Assembly (NCBI GenBank): GCA_036658435.1 | Contig: JAVXEO010000002.1 | Coordinates: 38,267 to 102,266, forward strand | From: DIGJ01 sp036658435 | Lineage (GTDB): Bacteria; Bacillota; Clostridia; Lachnospirales; Lachnospiraceae | Direction of reading: 5' to 3' | DNA length: 64,000 nucleotides | Shown: piece by piece, positions 36,401 through 44,494 of the stretch | Numbering within the stretch: the first letter of the stretch is position 1 | Layout of the letters: every line of letters starts with the position of its first letter | The notes under the pieces: generated by a model | What the model saw: only the letters and a program-made list of their open reading frames with translations | Database searches by the model: none | What the model was told of the DNA's origin: nothing | Program-made: the position numbers and the translations under genes

Positions 36401-36781
36401 CATTGGTGTAATAAAAAATGAAATCAAAATAAGAAGTGCCGGTATACTGTATAAATAGCTGGTCCAGTTCTTCTCTTTTTCTTCCGTTAATTCATAGACA
36501 TAAAAAAACCAAATAGGAATTGCCATATTCTGAATCAGTAAATACAAATAATTGAGTGCATAATTTAACTCGACCGGTATCTCCCTGGTATTTGCAATGG
36601 TAAATACCGTAATCAAGTTCAATATAGAGGTCATAAAAAGCACAGTAACCATAATTTTATAGGTTCGGCTGGCCAAATTGGGAATGTTTTTACCGGAATA
36701 CGTATAAAACAGGATAATAATAAAAATAATAATCGCAGCGACTTCAAACTCAATTTTAAATGGCAGCTGTTCTATGCTCAT
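33413..36781 (-). CDS. Membrane hybrid histidine kinase with degenerate GGDEF and HPt domains
   Basis: 1122 aa. Residues about 1-215 contain about seven membrane segments (N-terminal 7TM histidine kinase sensor type). Residues about 225-370 look like a GGDEF fold, but the signature is replaced by LEGDN, so it should not make c-di-GMP. HisKA has MSHEIRTPMNAILGM with the His near 425, then an ATPase domain (NLLTNGVKFTQKG, VEDTGFGIKP, GTGLGLAICKQLL). A pseudo-receiver without a clear Asp follows, then a receiver (VLLVDDNEVNL, LVFLDHMMPEMDG) and an HPt domain (VEAHALKSVAASLGAEEL). It lies between dapL (27 nt upstream) and metH (4-nt overlap). The C-terminal 100 residues are Lys/Glu-rich and of no clear family. 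Confidence 0.9.
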   Translation of the reverse strand: MSIEQLPFKIEFEVAAIIIFIIILFYTYSGKNIPNLASRTYKIMVTVLFMTSILNLITVFTIANTREIPVELNYALNYLYLLIQNMAIPIWFFYVYELTEEKEKNWTSYLYSIPALLILISFFITPMTGYIFYFDKNKNYCLGPGMQILYLCALLYLFLSLVFTIKSRKNLNQSQKFAISFFIVTTGVSIILQAFIPKLMLVGFASAMACLVMYISLQNPEEQIDYTTGIFNRTAAITMISDYLKQGQEFSMIVLAIDQFKEINEKYGFEIGDLLLRNISKYLSNIVPNCIYRLEGDNITIIFQEEDITMEEIIDEIQKRFQKEWVIVEDSIPLSTCICCIYCPQDAKTVTEVLDTINNSIRDAKEIGKGTIIYACEHIENREKKISELEEQKRLLENISKEAEAARVEAERADRTKSIFLANMSHEIRTPMNAILGMTELVLRDEVSNQVRDNVENIRGAGESLRAIINDILDISKIESGKLEVVNDRYYLSSIIHDITNMVCARMLEKKVEFILEMDHNLPDELLGDEFRLRQILLNLLTNGVKFTQKGYVRLRLRGEVEDNTVNLHISVEDTGFGIKPEDQERLFESFARFDGTKTRQIEGTGLGLAICKQLLTLMGGKIHVESVYEKGSTFYVDLKQKIFSPKTIMEIENKELVKTLVILEDEQDNQMIYTLKNLEIMATYEVDSPMIWRMLKDVKFSHIFMSYTTYKKEKKCVDKLAKETKIIVIAEYGQYIERTGYLSVIQKPVYCLNVGESLNGTLQTNVKKKYQETFIAPEAKVLLVDDNEVNLKVAEGLLKPYQMQITKAFSGKECLELLKSKEYDLVFLDHMMPEMDGIETLLKIRENEDPYFKNLKVVALTANAIRGIREMFIENGFDDYISKPIDVGRLDEALRNNLPEERMRKDEERQKLLREEFPFEMQGVDTKKGVKNCSGSVNLYWELLNTVMLEGRIKHHLMKEYIATDNIKSYMVEAHALKSVAASLGAEELSMLAKKQEEEAKAENYVFIQTRGKDLLDVYEQFLNEVERVLKLHQKKETGKEQKSISQKEKEKIVKKIWNLVKEYEDEEALEGLNQLKNSKLSGTEEKKIQEILEALKVLNYTKASSLLEEWMETMDCEVQN

Positions 36782-36808
36782 GATCTCTCCTACCCCCGGT
36801 TTCCCTTT

Positions 36809-38023
36809 TTACAGGCTTTTTATTCTTTCAATGGCTTTTACTGTATTTTCATAAGTGCCAAATCCCGTTAGTCTAAAATAACCTTCTCCACTTGGTCCAA
36901 ATCCGGATCCTGGTGTCCCCACTATATTTGCATGGTATAGCAAATAATCAAAAAATTCCCAAGATGTGATGTTGTCCGGTGTTTTAAGCCATACATAGGG
37001 AGCATTTACTCCACCACAGACCTTATATCCATTCTCTTGTAATCCATTTTTTATGGTTTGTGCATTTTTCATATAATAGGCAACTTGTTCTTTCAACTGT
37101 TTTTTGCCTTCTTCCGAATAAACGGCCTCTCCCGCTCTTTGGATAATATAGGGTGCTCCATTAAATTTTGTTCCATGTCTTCTTGCCCATAAGGAATGAA
37201 GTAAAACTTCTCCTGATTTTAAATCTTTGGGAACTACGGTATAGCCTAAGCGAACTCCTGTAAATCCGGCATTTTTAGAAAAGCTCTTAAACTCAATGGC
37301 ACAGGTTCTTGCACCGGTACATTCATAAATGGTGTGTGGAACATCCTTTTCGGAAATATAAGCTTCATAGGCCGCATCATATAAAATTACGGCACCTACC
37401 TTATTTGCATAATCTACAAAAGTCTGGAGCTGTGCTTTGGTTAATGTGGAACCGGTTGGATTGTTGGGATAACATAAATAAATTAAATCCGGCGCTTCTT
37501 TGGGAAGTTCCGGTACAAAATCATTTTCCACAGTACATGGCATATAAATTACATTGCTCCATCTTTCTGTTTGTGGATCATAGGTGCCTGTCCTTCCTGC
37601 CATTACATTGGAATCCACATATACCGGATATACCGGATCGCATACCGCTATTTTATTATCTAAACTGAAGATTTCCTGAATATTGCTGCAGTCGCTTTTT
37701 GCTCCATCACTTACAAAAATTTCATCTGCATGAATATCCGCCCCCCAATGTTCATAATCTCCTTTTGCAATTGCATTTCTTAAAAATTCATACCCTAAGT
37801 CCGGCGCATATCCATGAAAACTTTCTGCCTTTCCCATTTCCTCTACGCTACGGTGAAGCGCTTCAATAATGGCCGGTGCCAGGGGTTGGGTCACATCTCC
37901 GATTCCCAGGCGGATTATCTTTTTATCCGGATTTTCTTCTGCATAGGCTGCAACCTTTTTTCCTATTGTGGCAAACAAGTAGCTTCCCGGTAATTTTAAA
38001 TAGTTATCATTCAACTTAAACAT
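36809..38023 (-). CDS. dapL: LL-diaminopimelate aminotransferase
   Basis: 404 aa from the ATG at 38023, which has GGAGG 7 nt upstream and gives the standard DapL start MFKLNDNYLKLPGSYLF. The PLP-binding lysine is in SFSKNAGFTGVRLGY, and the substrate-binding phrases YPNNPTGS and FEFFDYLLYHANIVGTPG-type end are visible. It converts tetrahydrodipicolinate to LL-diaminopimelate in one step for lysine and peptidoglycan synthesis. A promoter is found at 38058-38086. It heads the dapL-kinase-metH transcript. Confidence 0.95.
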   Translation of the reverse strand: MFKLNDNYLKLPGSYLFATIGKKVAAYAEENPDKKIIRLGIGDVTQPLAPAIIEALHRSVEEMGKAESFHGYAPDLGYEFLRNAIAKGDYEHWGADIHADEIFVSDGAKSDCSNIQEIFSLDNKIAVCDPVYPVYVDSNVMAGRTGTYDPQTERWSNVIYMPCTVENDFVPELPKEAPDLIYLCYPNNPTGSTLTKAQLQTFVDYANKVGAVILYDAAYEAYISEKDVPHTIYECTGARTCAIEFKSFSKNAGFTGVRLGYTVVPKDLKSGEVLLHSLWARRHGTKFNGAPYIIQRAGEAVYSEEGKKQLKEQVAYYMKNAQTIKNGLQENGYKVCGGVNAPYVWLKTPDNITSWEFFDYLLYHANIVGTPGSGFGPSGEGYFRLTGFGTYENTVKAIERIKSL

Positions 38024-38057
38024 ATGATGTCCTCCATTTACTTTGTATATATACAAT

Positions 38058-38086
38058 AATTTAACAGTCTCTTCCTTCTTTGTCAA
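38058..38086 (-). promoter_or_regulatory. Promoter of dapL
   Basis: On the minus strand TTGACA (38081-38086) is followed after 17 nt by TAAATT (38058-38063). The start codon is about 30 nt downstream of the expected transcription start. Confidence 0.6.
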
Positions 38087-38186
38087 TTTTTTTACGCAAA
38101 AATATTTTTGCTATTTTTAGGAGTTTTTTACAAAATAACATGGGCTTTTCTGTGAAAATTATACGGTATCGTTAATTTCCATATTT

Positions 38187-38195
38187 TGCTATAAT
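38187..38195 (+). promoter_or_regulatory. Extended -10 promoter of the PilZ gene
   Basis: TGCTATAAT is a full extended -10 element; no good -35 is seen 17 nt upstream. The ATG at 38238 follows an AAAGGAG site. Confidence 0.5.
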
Positions 38196-38237
38196 AGGGA
38201 TAGATGGGATATATTGAGAAAAGGAGTGTAGGGTACC

Positions 38238-38891
38238 ATGGAAATTGAAGAAATGCAAGTTGGGGATAAAGTGGAGATTTTAGTTGATCTCCCAGATAAA
38301 TCAGTTTCTCTTTCCAGTGAAATTGTAGAAGTTTTAGAGGGAAATCGAATTTTAATATCCCAAATTGTTCATGAAGGAAAGTCCGTTGGTTTTCCGGAAA
38401 AAGTTCCTGTTTTTTTTATTCATTTAGCACCGAAACTGCACCGATGGGATAATCCTTCTGTAAAACTTGTAAAATACCACAGTGAAATTTATCATTGTGT
38501 TACCCTAAGCGGAGAGGGCGCTTCTTATAATCGGAGAGAATCTTTTCGCCTGTATCTCGGTGTAGAATGTCCTTTATTTTTTGCGACAGCAAAAGGAACT
38601 TTGAATCGAAATGTTTTATTAAAAGATATCAGTACGGGAGGGCTCAGTTTCATTCTGCCAAATACAGAAGATCCTCTTCCATTAAATAAAAAGATTCGCC
38701 TTCATTTAAAGGATGATTCTTTCGATAAAGACTTACGCGCTGAAATCATTCGAATCGTTCCACTGGAAGATAAAAATACAAGCCTTTATGGATGCCGTTT
38801 TCTTCTACCGGATGCTTCCATTGGACGTTATATTATGTTAAAAGAAGGACAGAAAAGAAAAGGAACTCACAGCCCTAACCAATTGAGTTAG
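38238..38891 (+). CDS. PilZ domain c-di-GMP receptor (YcgR-like)
   Basis: 217 aa. The first 95 residues form a YcgR-type N-terminal beta domain (MQVGDKVEILVDLPDK, SEIVEVLEGNRILIS). The PilZ domain follows, with its binding motif RRESFRL near residue 98 and DISTGGLSF near 136, both needed for c-di-GMP binding. Proteins of this type link c-di-GMP to motility, adhesion or polymer export. A GGDEF protein that could supply the signal is encoded at 53603. The stop codon lies inside a bidirectional terminator hairpin. Confidence 0.92.
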   Translation: MEIEEMQVGDKVEILVDLPDKSVSLSSEIVEVLEGNRILISQIVHEGKSVGFPEKVPVFFIHLAPKLHRWDNPSVKLVKYHSEIYHCVTLSGEGASYNRRESFRLYLGVECPLFFATAKGTLNRNVLLKDISTGGLSFILPNTEDPLPLNKKIRLHLKDDSFDKDLRAEIIRIVPLEDKNTSLYGCRFLLPDASIGRYIMLKEGQKRKGTHSPNQLS

Positions 38892-38905
38892 GGTTGTGAG
38901 TTTCA
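38863..38905. terminator. Bidirectional terminator between the PilZ gene and the sugar-binding lipoprotein gene
   Basis: AACTCACA-CCCTAAC pairs with GTTAGGG-GTGAGTT with one small asymmetry, followed by TTTCATTTTTTT on the plus strand. It overlaps both converging stop codons. Confidence 0.88.
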
Positions 38906-39957
38906 TTTTTTTGAAGTTCTTCCAGATTTTCCTGTGTCACCATTTTATGCGGCAAACGTATATATTTTCCATCTTCCAAGTGAATATTGTCAATCAGTTT
39001 TTCTCCTGTAACTAAAGAATAGCAAAGTTCCACCATTGCCTTAGCCTGCCCATTTTCATCATTTAACACGGTTCCTTTCATGGTTCCTTCTTTTACAGCC
39101 TCCATTCCGGCTTTGGTCCCATCAATTCCTACAATCACCGGAAATTTATCATAGGCAATATCCGCAGATTTATAAGCATCCACTGCACCAAGGGCCATAT
39201 CGTCATTGTTAGAAAAAATCACTTCTATTCTTTCTCCTAACTGTTCGATCCATTGTGACGTTTTTGTCTGTGCCTGGGCTCGATTCCAATTGGCAATGGC
39301 ATATGCCAGTTTTTCAACATCGTAGCCTGCCTCTGCCACCGTATTCACCGAGTATTCCGTTCTCACAATGGAATCCTGATGACCGGCCTCTCCTTCCAGC
39401 ATAACATATTGCAAGGTTCCATCTCCATTTTTATCGATTTGGTTCCATTCCTTCTTACAGGCATCAACCACAAGTTTTCCTTCCATAATTCCGGATTCCA
39501 GTGCAACCGCTCCAACATAATACAGTTTATTCCATCTTTCCAGATCCTCTTCTACCAGTTCCCGATTAAAAAAGACGACCGGAATATTAGCACTTTTCGC
39601 TTTGTCTATAATCATGGTTGGGTCGGTTCGATCTACTAAATTTACACAAATAACATCGCAGCCATTACTAATAAAATCCTCTACCTGTGCATTTTGAACG
39701 CTTTGACTGGCTGCTGCATTTTCCAAATCAACAGAAATGGTTATTCCTTTGTTTGTCTCCATACTTTTAACATAAATATCAAAGGCGTCCATTAACTCTG
39801 AAATAAAGGTATCATAGTAATCATATACACTGATTCCAATCCGAATTGATTTTATTTTATTACCTTTTTTCTCTTCTTTGGGAGTTTCACAGGCTGCTAA
39901 GGATATTCCAATACAAAAACATAAAATCAGGCAAATGGTCTTTTTCATTTTTTTCAT
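38875..39957 (-). CDS. Galactose/glucose-type sugar-binding lipoprotein
   Basis: 360 aa. The signal peptide has lipobox LAAC at residues about 20-23. The rest is a periplasmic binding protein of the MglB class (Peripla_BP_4): RIGISVYDYYDTFISELM, CDVICVNLVDRTDPTMII, IPVVFFNREL, YVMLEGEAGHQDSIVRTEY, then FSNNDDMALGAVDAY and VIVGIDGTKAGM. It resembles the transporter MglB at 47085 along its whole length but is encoded last in the yesN-yesM group. It may present sugar to the YesM sensor or to the MglAC permease. It is 16 nt after the previous gene. Confidence 0.9.
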   Translation of the reverse strand: MKKMKKTICLILCFCIGISLAACETPKEEKKGNKIKSIRIGISVYDYYDTFISELMDAFDIYVKSMETNKGITISVDLENAAASQSVQNAQVEDFISNGCDVICVNLVDRTDPTMIIDKAKSANIPVVFFNRELVEEDLERWNKLYYVGAVALESGIMEGKLVVDACKKEWNQIDKNGDGTLQYVMLEGEAGHQDSIVRTEYSVNTVAEAGYDVEKLAYAIANWNRAQAQTKTSQWIEQLGERIEVIFSNNDDMALGAVDAYKSADIAYDKFPVIVGIDGTKAGMEAVKEGTMKGTVLNDENGQAKAMVELCYSLVTGEKLIDNIHLEDGKYIRLPHKMVTQENLEELQKNETHNPNSIG

Positions 39958-39973
39958 TTCAAGCTCCTTACTT

Positions 39974-40924
39974 CTATTGAATCATAGGAAACATAAAAAT
40001 TTGGTTTTCTGAATTGTATAAGTTCTTTTGATTTACTACTAAATAGTCAATGTCCTTTTTTTTATTTGCTGACCCATAATCCAGCCTTGTATACATGGTT
40101 TTAATGCTGGTATATCCCATCACGTATTCATTGGGAGTAACAATGGTATCCACCAGGCCTTTGTCCATATAATACACAATTTTTTCTGTATTTCCAATTC
40201 CGTAGATTTTGGGATGTTCCAGTTCCTCCTTAAAAGCATCGACCAGCTTTTCTGTTACAATATTGTTGACTCCAACAAGATAGTCTACCGGCTGTGCTTT
40301 GTATTTTTCTTTCAACTGTTCTACCGTCACCTCGTCCTCCATTTCTAATATCCAGCGGACATTTTTTTCACTCATTGCCTTCAAAATACCATTTTTCCGT
40401 TCCACATCTGAGGTTTTCTTTTTATTTCCTACAATAATTCCTGCTTTTTTTCCATTTTTACACTTTAAAGAAATGATTTTTCCTAAATCTTCTCCCATTC
40501 TAAAATTATCCGGCGTTATATAGGAATATTCTTTTGAAAGGGGTATTTCTGATTCCACAAGTACAATCTGTGTGTTCATAATCACTTCATCCAGCTTCTT
40601 CACTAGGTGACTTCGATTGTCTAAGTTTAGAATCAGTCCATCGGCTCCATTTTGTATTTCCCGCTGAATGGCATTCAGGCACTCGGAAGTACTATCTTTG
40701 GAGGAAACCGTCACAAAATTAACTTTTATTTTGCATTCTTTGGCACCACTTTCAATTCCCTGTTTCAGTACGGACCAATATTCTGCATTGTTTGATTCCA
40801 TAATTACGGATACATGATAAGATTCCTGCTTTTTTCCATCACTTAAATAACCATAAATACCAATTCCAAAAAAAAGAAAAATCACCATGATTACGATCAT
40901 AATATAGCTTGCTTTATTATTCAC
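39974..40924 (-). CDS. Membrane-anchored periplasmic-binding-like protein, probable sensor partner
   Basis: 316 aa. A single N-terminal membrane segment (YIMIVIMVIFLFFGIGIYGY) is not followed by a lipobox. The body is a Peripla_BP_4 type sugar-binding fold (SVIMESNNAEYWSVLKQG, NGADGLILNLDNRSHL, IVLVESEIPL, KAGIIVGNKKK, DYLVGVNNIV), ending in GYTSIKTMYTRLDYGSANKK. Its start overlaps the end of the yesM-type gene by 8 nt. Such anchored binding proteins beside YesM kinases are thought to give ligand specificity to the sensor. The match is more divergent than the other two binding proteins here. Confidence 0.85.
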   Translation of the reverse strand: MNNKASYIMIVIMVIFLFFGIGIYGYLSDGKKQESYHVSVIMESNNAEYWSVLKQGIESGAKECKIKVNFVTVSSKDSTSECLNAIQREIQNGADGLILNLDNRSHLVKKLDEVIMNTQIVLVESEIPLSKEYSYITPDNFRMGEDLGKIISLKCKNGKKAGIIVGNKKKTSDVERKNGILKAMSEKNVRWILEMEDEVTVEQLKEKYKAQPVDYLVGVNNIVTEKLVDAFKEELEHPKIYGIGNTEKIVYYMDKGLVDTIVTPNEYVMGYTSIKTMYTRLDYGSANKKKDIDYLVVNQKNLYNSENQIFMFPMIQ

Positions 40925-42701
40925 CCTTTTCCTCCTTTTTTAAAAAATCAGAATAAAGAATGGCAGGCAGTCGTATTCTCACACTGGTTCCTTCATCTGG
41001 TTCACTTTCAATCTTCAGTCCATATTCTTTTCCATAATGTAATTGTATCCTTGTATGCACGTTCTTAAGTCCTACACCAGACCCTTTGGTTGGTTTCCTT
41101 TTACCTTCCTTTAATAAATTATCCACCACCTCTTTTGGCATACCCAACCCATTATCTGAAATTTCAATGTAAATATCGTCTTCCTTCTTGTATGCCCTTA
41201 GCCATATTTCTCCTTCATCAAACATAGCCTCCACCCCGTAGTAAATGGCATTTTCCAGAAGTGGCTGTATAATTAGTTTCACCGTGGAATATTCGTACAC
41301 CTCCTCTTGGATATCATAGGAAATTTCAAAATGATCCTTATAACGTATTTTTTGTATATTCATATAATTCTTTGCATGGGCTATTTCATCCTGGATAGAA
41401 ATAATAGTTTTCCCTTTACTTAAGCTAATGCGAAACAAACTTGCCAAATCCGTAACCATACAAATTGCTTCAGGATAGCGTTCTCCCTCTATCATCCAAA
41501 CAATAGAATCCAAGGTATTGTAGAGAAAATGAGGATTGATCTGTGACTGAAGCGCATCCAGCTCTGATTTTCTTTTTTCCTCCTGTTCAATAAGGACTTT
41601 CTCCATTAATTTTCGAAGTTGAATGACTACCGAATTTAATGATTTTCCTAGATGTTCAATCTCATCGGATCCTCCTCCTTCATATACGATTACATCTAGG
41701 TTTCCATTTTCCAAGCCCTTCACCGAACGATCCAAACGTTTAATTGGTTTCGCAATTTGTGCCGATACAAATTGATTGACAAAAATTAAAATGAGCATCA
41801 TCACACTGATAATTAAAATTACAAAATAGCGTGTCTGGTTCAAGCTCATGTTAAAGATACTGCTGGGTGTAACATAAATGATTTTCCAACCGGTATATCC
41901 AACTGTTTTCACCGTTACCATTCTTTTTTCATCATTAAAAACCTCACTATGAGAACCGTCCTCATAGGTCACCGACATTTTGTTATTTTCATTCATGACC
42001 CCAGAATCAATTAGTTTTTGTTTTGGATGGTAGATGATTTTTCCATCACTGTCTACCAAATAAATATATCCGGATTCTCCCATTGCATTTGATTTTTTAA
42101 ATAATTGCTCAATTCCGCTGAAATTCATATCGACCAAAAGCACACCGCGTATATTATTTCCTCTGGATGTAAGTTCTACCATACGACTAAGAGATACCAC
42201 CCAATAATAGCGATAGGCCGTATCATCAAATAAGTTCTGTACGTGTGGCACGGAAAAATGTAAGTTTTCCATCTGTCGATTGGCAGATAAAAACCATTCC
42301 TGTGAGGTAACATCTACCGTTTCTTTTAAAGTTGCAACCGGCGTGGCTGCTACCAGTTTTCCATTTTTTTTAAAGCAGGCAATGCTTACCAGATTGTCCT
42401 TGTTTGCTTCATATAAAAGTGTCATTTCATTATCCATCGTGTTTATGGATATGTCCTTGTCTTTAATAACAGAGTAATACATGGAATCCGATATTCGCAT
42501 CATATTTCGAAGATACGTTTCCAGATTTACATTGGTTTGATTCAAAAGTTGTTCCGTGGCTTTTATAGCCGTTTCTTTGGTTTTTAAAACAAAGTTGGAA
42601 TACAAAACAATTCCTAAAAAGCACATAGAAATTACAGTTACCATAGTAAAGGATGCCGATATGGTAAACTGAATGCTTCGATAGTTGATTGCTTTTATCA
42701 A
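40917..42701 (-). CDS. YesM-type sensor histidine kinase
   Basis: 594 aa if started at TTG 42701, which has AGGAG 11 nt upstream right after the regulator stop codon. Longer starts at 42797 or 42779 would overlap the regulator gene by 60-80 nt and have no good site. Layout: membrane segment (about residues 12-35), extracellular dCache-like region with DITSQEWFLSANRQM and YWVVSLSRMV, second membrane segment, HAMP (IKRLDRSVKGLENGNLDV), then His_kinase with QINPHFLYNTLDSIVWM and HATPase (ISDNGLGMP, GSGVGLKNVHTRI). It pairs with the YesN-type regulator upstream and two sugar-binding proteins downstream, so it probably reports extracellular sugar. Confidence 0.9.
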   Translation of the reverse strand: MIKAINYRSIQFTISASFTMVTVISMCFLGIVLYSNFVLKTKETAIKATEQLLNQTNVNLETYLRNMMRISDSMYYSVIKDKDISINTMDNEMTLLYEANKDNLVSIACFKKNGKLVAATPVATLKETVDVTSQEWFLSANRQMENLHFSVPHVQNLFDDTAYRYYWVVSLSRMVELTSRGNNIRGVLLVDMNFSGIEQLFKKSNAMGESGYIYLVDSDGKIIYHPKQKLIDSGVMNENNKMSVTYEDGSHSEVFNDEKRMVTVKTVGYTGWKIIYVTPSSIFNMSLNQTRYFVILIISVMMLILIFVNQFVSAQIAKPIKRLDRSVKGLENGNLDVIVYEGGGSDEIEHLGKSLNSVVIQLRKLMEKVLIEQEEKRKSELDALQSQINPHFLYNTLDSIVWMIEGERYPEAICMVTDLASLFRISLSKGKTIISIQDEIAHAKNYMNIQKIRYKDHFEISYDIQEEVYEYSTVKLIIQPLLENAIYYGVEAMFDEGEIWLRAYKKEDDIYIEISDNGLGMPKEVVDNLLKEGKRKPTKGSGVGLKNVHTRIQLHYGKEYGLKIESEPDEGTSVRIRLPAILYSDFLKKEEKGE

Positions 42702-42717
42702 GCGTCCCCAAACTCCT

Positions 42718-44343
42718 CTAATTCTCCGCACTGCTTTGCTCCAATCTGATTCTTCGATATTTAGATGGAGCCATTCCATATTTTTTCTTAAAAACATAGC
42801 TAAAATAGTTTGGCTCCATATAGCCTACCTGCTCCGATATGATATACGTTTTTTCCTCTGTTCCATCCAATAAAAGAATTGCTTTTTTCATCCGTATCTC
42901 CGTGAGATAGTTTAAAAAAGTTTGTCCTGTCTCTCTTTTAAATATAGTAGAAAAATAAGCTCCACTTACATTTAATATGCCACATATTTTTTCAATGGAT
43001 AAGGAACTGTCTCCATAATTTTCTTCCATATAGTTCACTGCCTTATCAATTAAGAGCTGGGCTGTATTTTTTCTTTCCTTGCTAATGGATTTACGAACCA
43101 TAAGGCACACCTCAAGAAGCCATTTTTGCATTTCTTCTAATCCATCAAATCTGGAAAGTTGTTGGTATACATCTAAATTATCGCCTAAAATCTCTGTCAT
43201 ATCAATGTCATAAGCTCCCCCTAATTTATACAGTTCTGTAACCACTCCCATAAGCATAACCTGCAGCTGTTTGATGCTGCATTTACTTTCTCTGACTTGT
43301 TTAATAAATCCTTCTATTTGAGAAGTTAATTTTTTTTGGTCTCCCATTTTTATTTCCATTAAAATTGCCTGGATACTCTGTTCATCAAAGGTCTGTGCTC
43401 TTTTTATAAAAGGCTGCAGTTCTTCAATGTAGGTTGCATGGCTTATCTCATCCTCTTCCCGATAAAATGCCGCATTTTTTGCTCCTTCATAGGAATACTT
43501 CAGTTGCTGCATTCGGGGGCACACACTGCCTATTCCGGCAACTACATTGATTCCAAGCATTCTTTCTGCCATTTTACATATTTTATCCAGTTTATCTACA
43601 AACAGTTTAATATTTTCCTTCTCTTCCATGGTCACAATATAAATAATTTGTTCAAAGTATGCAAAACTTTTAAAATTATAAGATTGTAAATTTTCATCGA
43701 TTAGATTTTTTATAGAAAACTTTCTTAATTCCTGATCCAATATGGTGGAATTGTTCTCTTCACAGTCACTGTTTCCACAAATACGAAGAACCATAGCAAC
43801 AAAAGATTCTCCCTCCATCTTAATCTGATAATTTTTCTTATAACTTTCAATTTTATTTTCGTCCATTTTTCCTTCAATTAATCCAATGTAAAACTGATCT
43901 TGCATCAGGGGAAGGCTCTTTATATAATAATGCTTTAGTTTCTCTATATCGTTTTTTTCTTCTCTTTCTTTATCCAGCATATTTTTTATTCGTCTGAAAA
44001 TTTCCGTTAGTTCTTCCAATTTCATGGGTTTCAAAATATATTCTTCCACTTCAATTTTTATAGCTTCTCTAGCATATTCAAATTCATCAAATCCGGAAAA
44101 TATAATTATTTTTATTCCATCATAAGTTTCTTTCAGCTTACGGCTTAGGGTTAACCCATCCATAAATGGCATTTTAATATCCGTCATTACTACATCCGGT
44201 GTATTGTTTTCTGCCATTTCCAAAGCTTCTTCTCCATTTTGTGCATATCCAATTACCTTAAATCCCAGTGTTTCCCATTCCATTTTTTTAATAACGGCCA
44301 TCATTACTTCTGGTTCATCATCAACTAAAAGCACTTTATACAT
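42718..44343 (-). CDS. YesN-type response regulator with AraC output domain
   Basis: 541 aa. A receiver domain at the start has VLLVDDEPEVM, the phospho-acceptor Asp in PDVVMTDIKMPFMDG, and FDEFEYAREAIKI. A linker of about 300 residues follows, and then an AraC-type DNA-binding domain with ISGAYFSTIFKRETGQTFLN-like text (VSGAYFSTIFKRETGQTF, YITEIRMKKAILLL-type helix, VGYMEPNYFSYVFKKKYGM). It is the first gene of the sensory operon and lies just after the mgl operon terminator, so it most likely controls mglBAC. The ATG has a GAAGGTTT leader. Confidence 0.93.
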   Translation of the reverse strand: MYKVLLVDDEPEVMMAVIKKMEWETLGFKVIGYAQNGEEALEMAENNTPDVVMTDIKMPFMDGLTLSRKLKETYDGIKIIIFSGFDEFEYAREAIKIEVEEYILKPMKLEELTEIFRRIKNMLDKEREEKNDIEKLKHYYIKSLPLMQDQFYIGLIEGKMDENKIESYKKNYQIKMEGESFVAMVLRICGNSDCEENNSTILDQELRKFSIKNLIDENLQSYNFKSFAYFEQIIYIVTMEEKENIKLFVDKLDKICKMAERMLGINVVAGIGSVCPRMQQLKYSYEGAKNAAFYREEDEISHATYIEELQPFIKRAQTFDEQSIQAILMEIKMGDQKKLTSQIEGFIKQVRESKCSIKQLQVMLMGVVTELYKLGGAYDIDMTEILGDNLDVYQQLSRFDGLEEMQKWLLEVCLMVRKSISKERKNTAQLLIDKAVNYMEENYGDSSLSIEKICGILNVSGAYFSTIFKRETGQTFLNYLTEIRMKKAILLLDGTEEKTYIISEQVGYMEPNYFSYVFKKKYGMAPSKYRRIRLEQSSAEN

Positions 44344-44417
44344 TTTTAAACCTTCTTTTATTTATTCTATTTGGAGACAAATCCATCTGCTTTCTATTTT
44401 ACTACACTTTTGCCGAG

Positions 44418-44466
44418 CAAAAAAGGGGATACTCCTTTTTTTTTAAAGTCGTATCCCCTTTTTTCT
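44418..44466 (-). terminator. Terminator after mglC
   Basis: GGGGATAC pairs with GTATCCCC, with A-run before and T-run after on both strands. It separates the mgl operon from the yesN group. Confidence 0.85.
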
Positions 44467-44494
44467 CTGCTTTCCAATTTTTATTCAAACTTTA

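Noticed and set aside
36782..36808. SAM or cobalamin riboswitch controlling metH
   Set aside because: metH overlaps the kinase gene and the only upstream gaps in this transcript are too short for such a structure.
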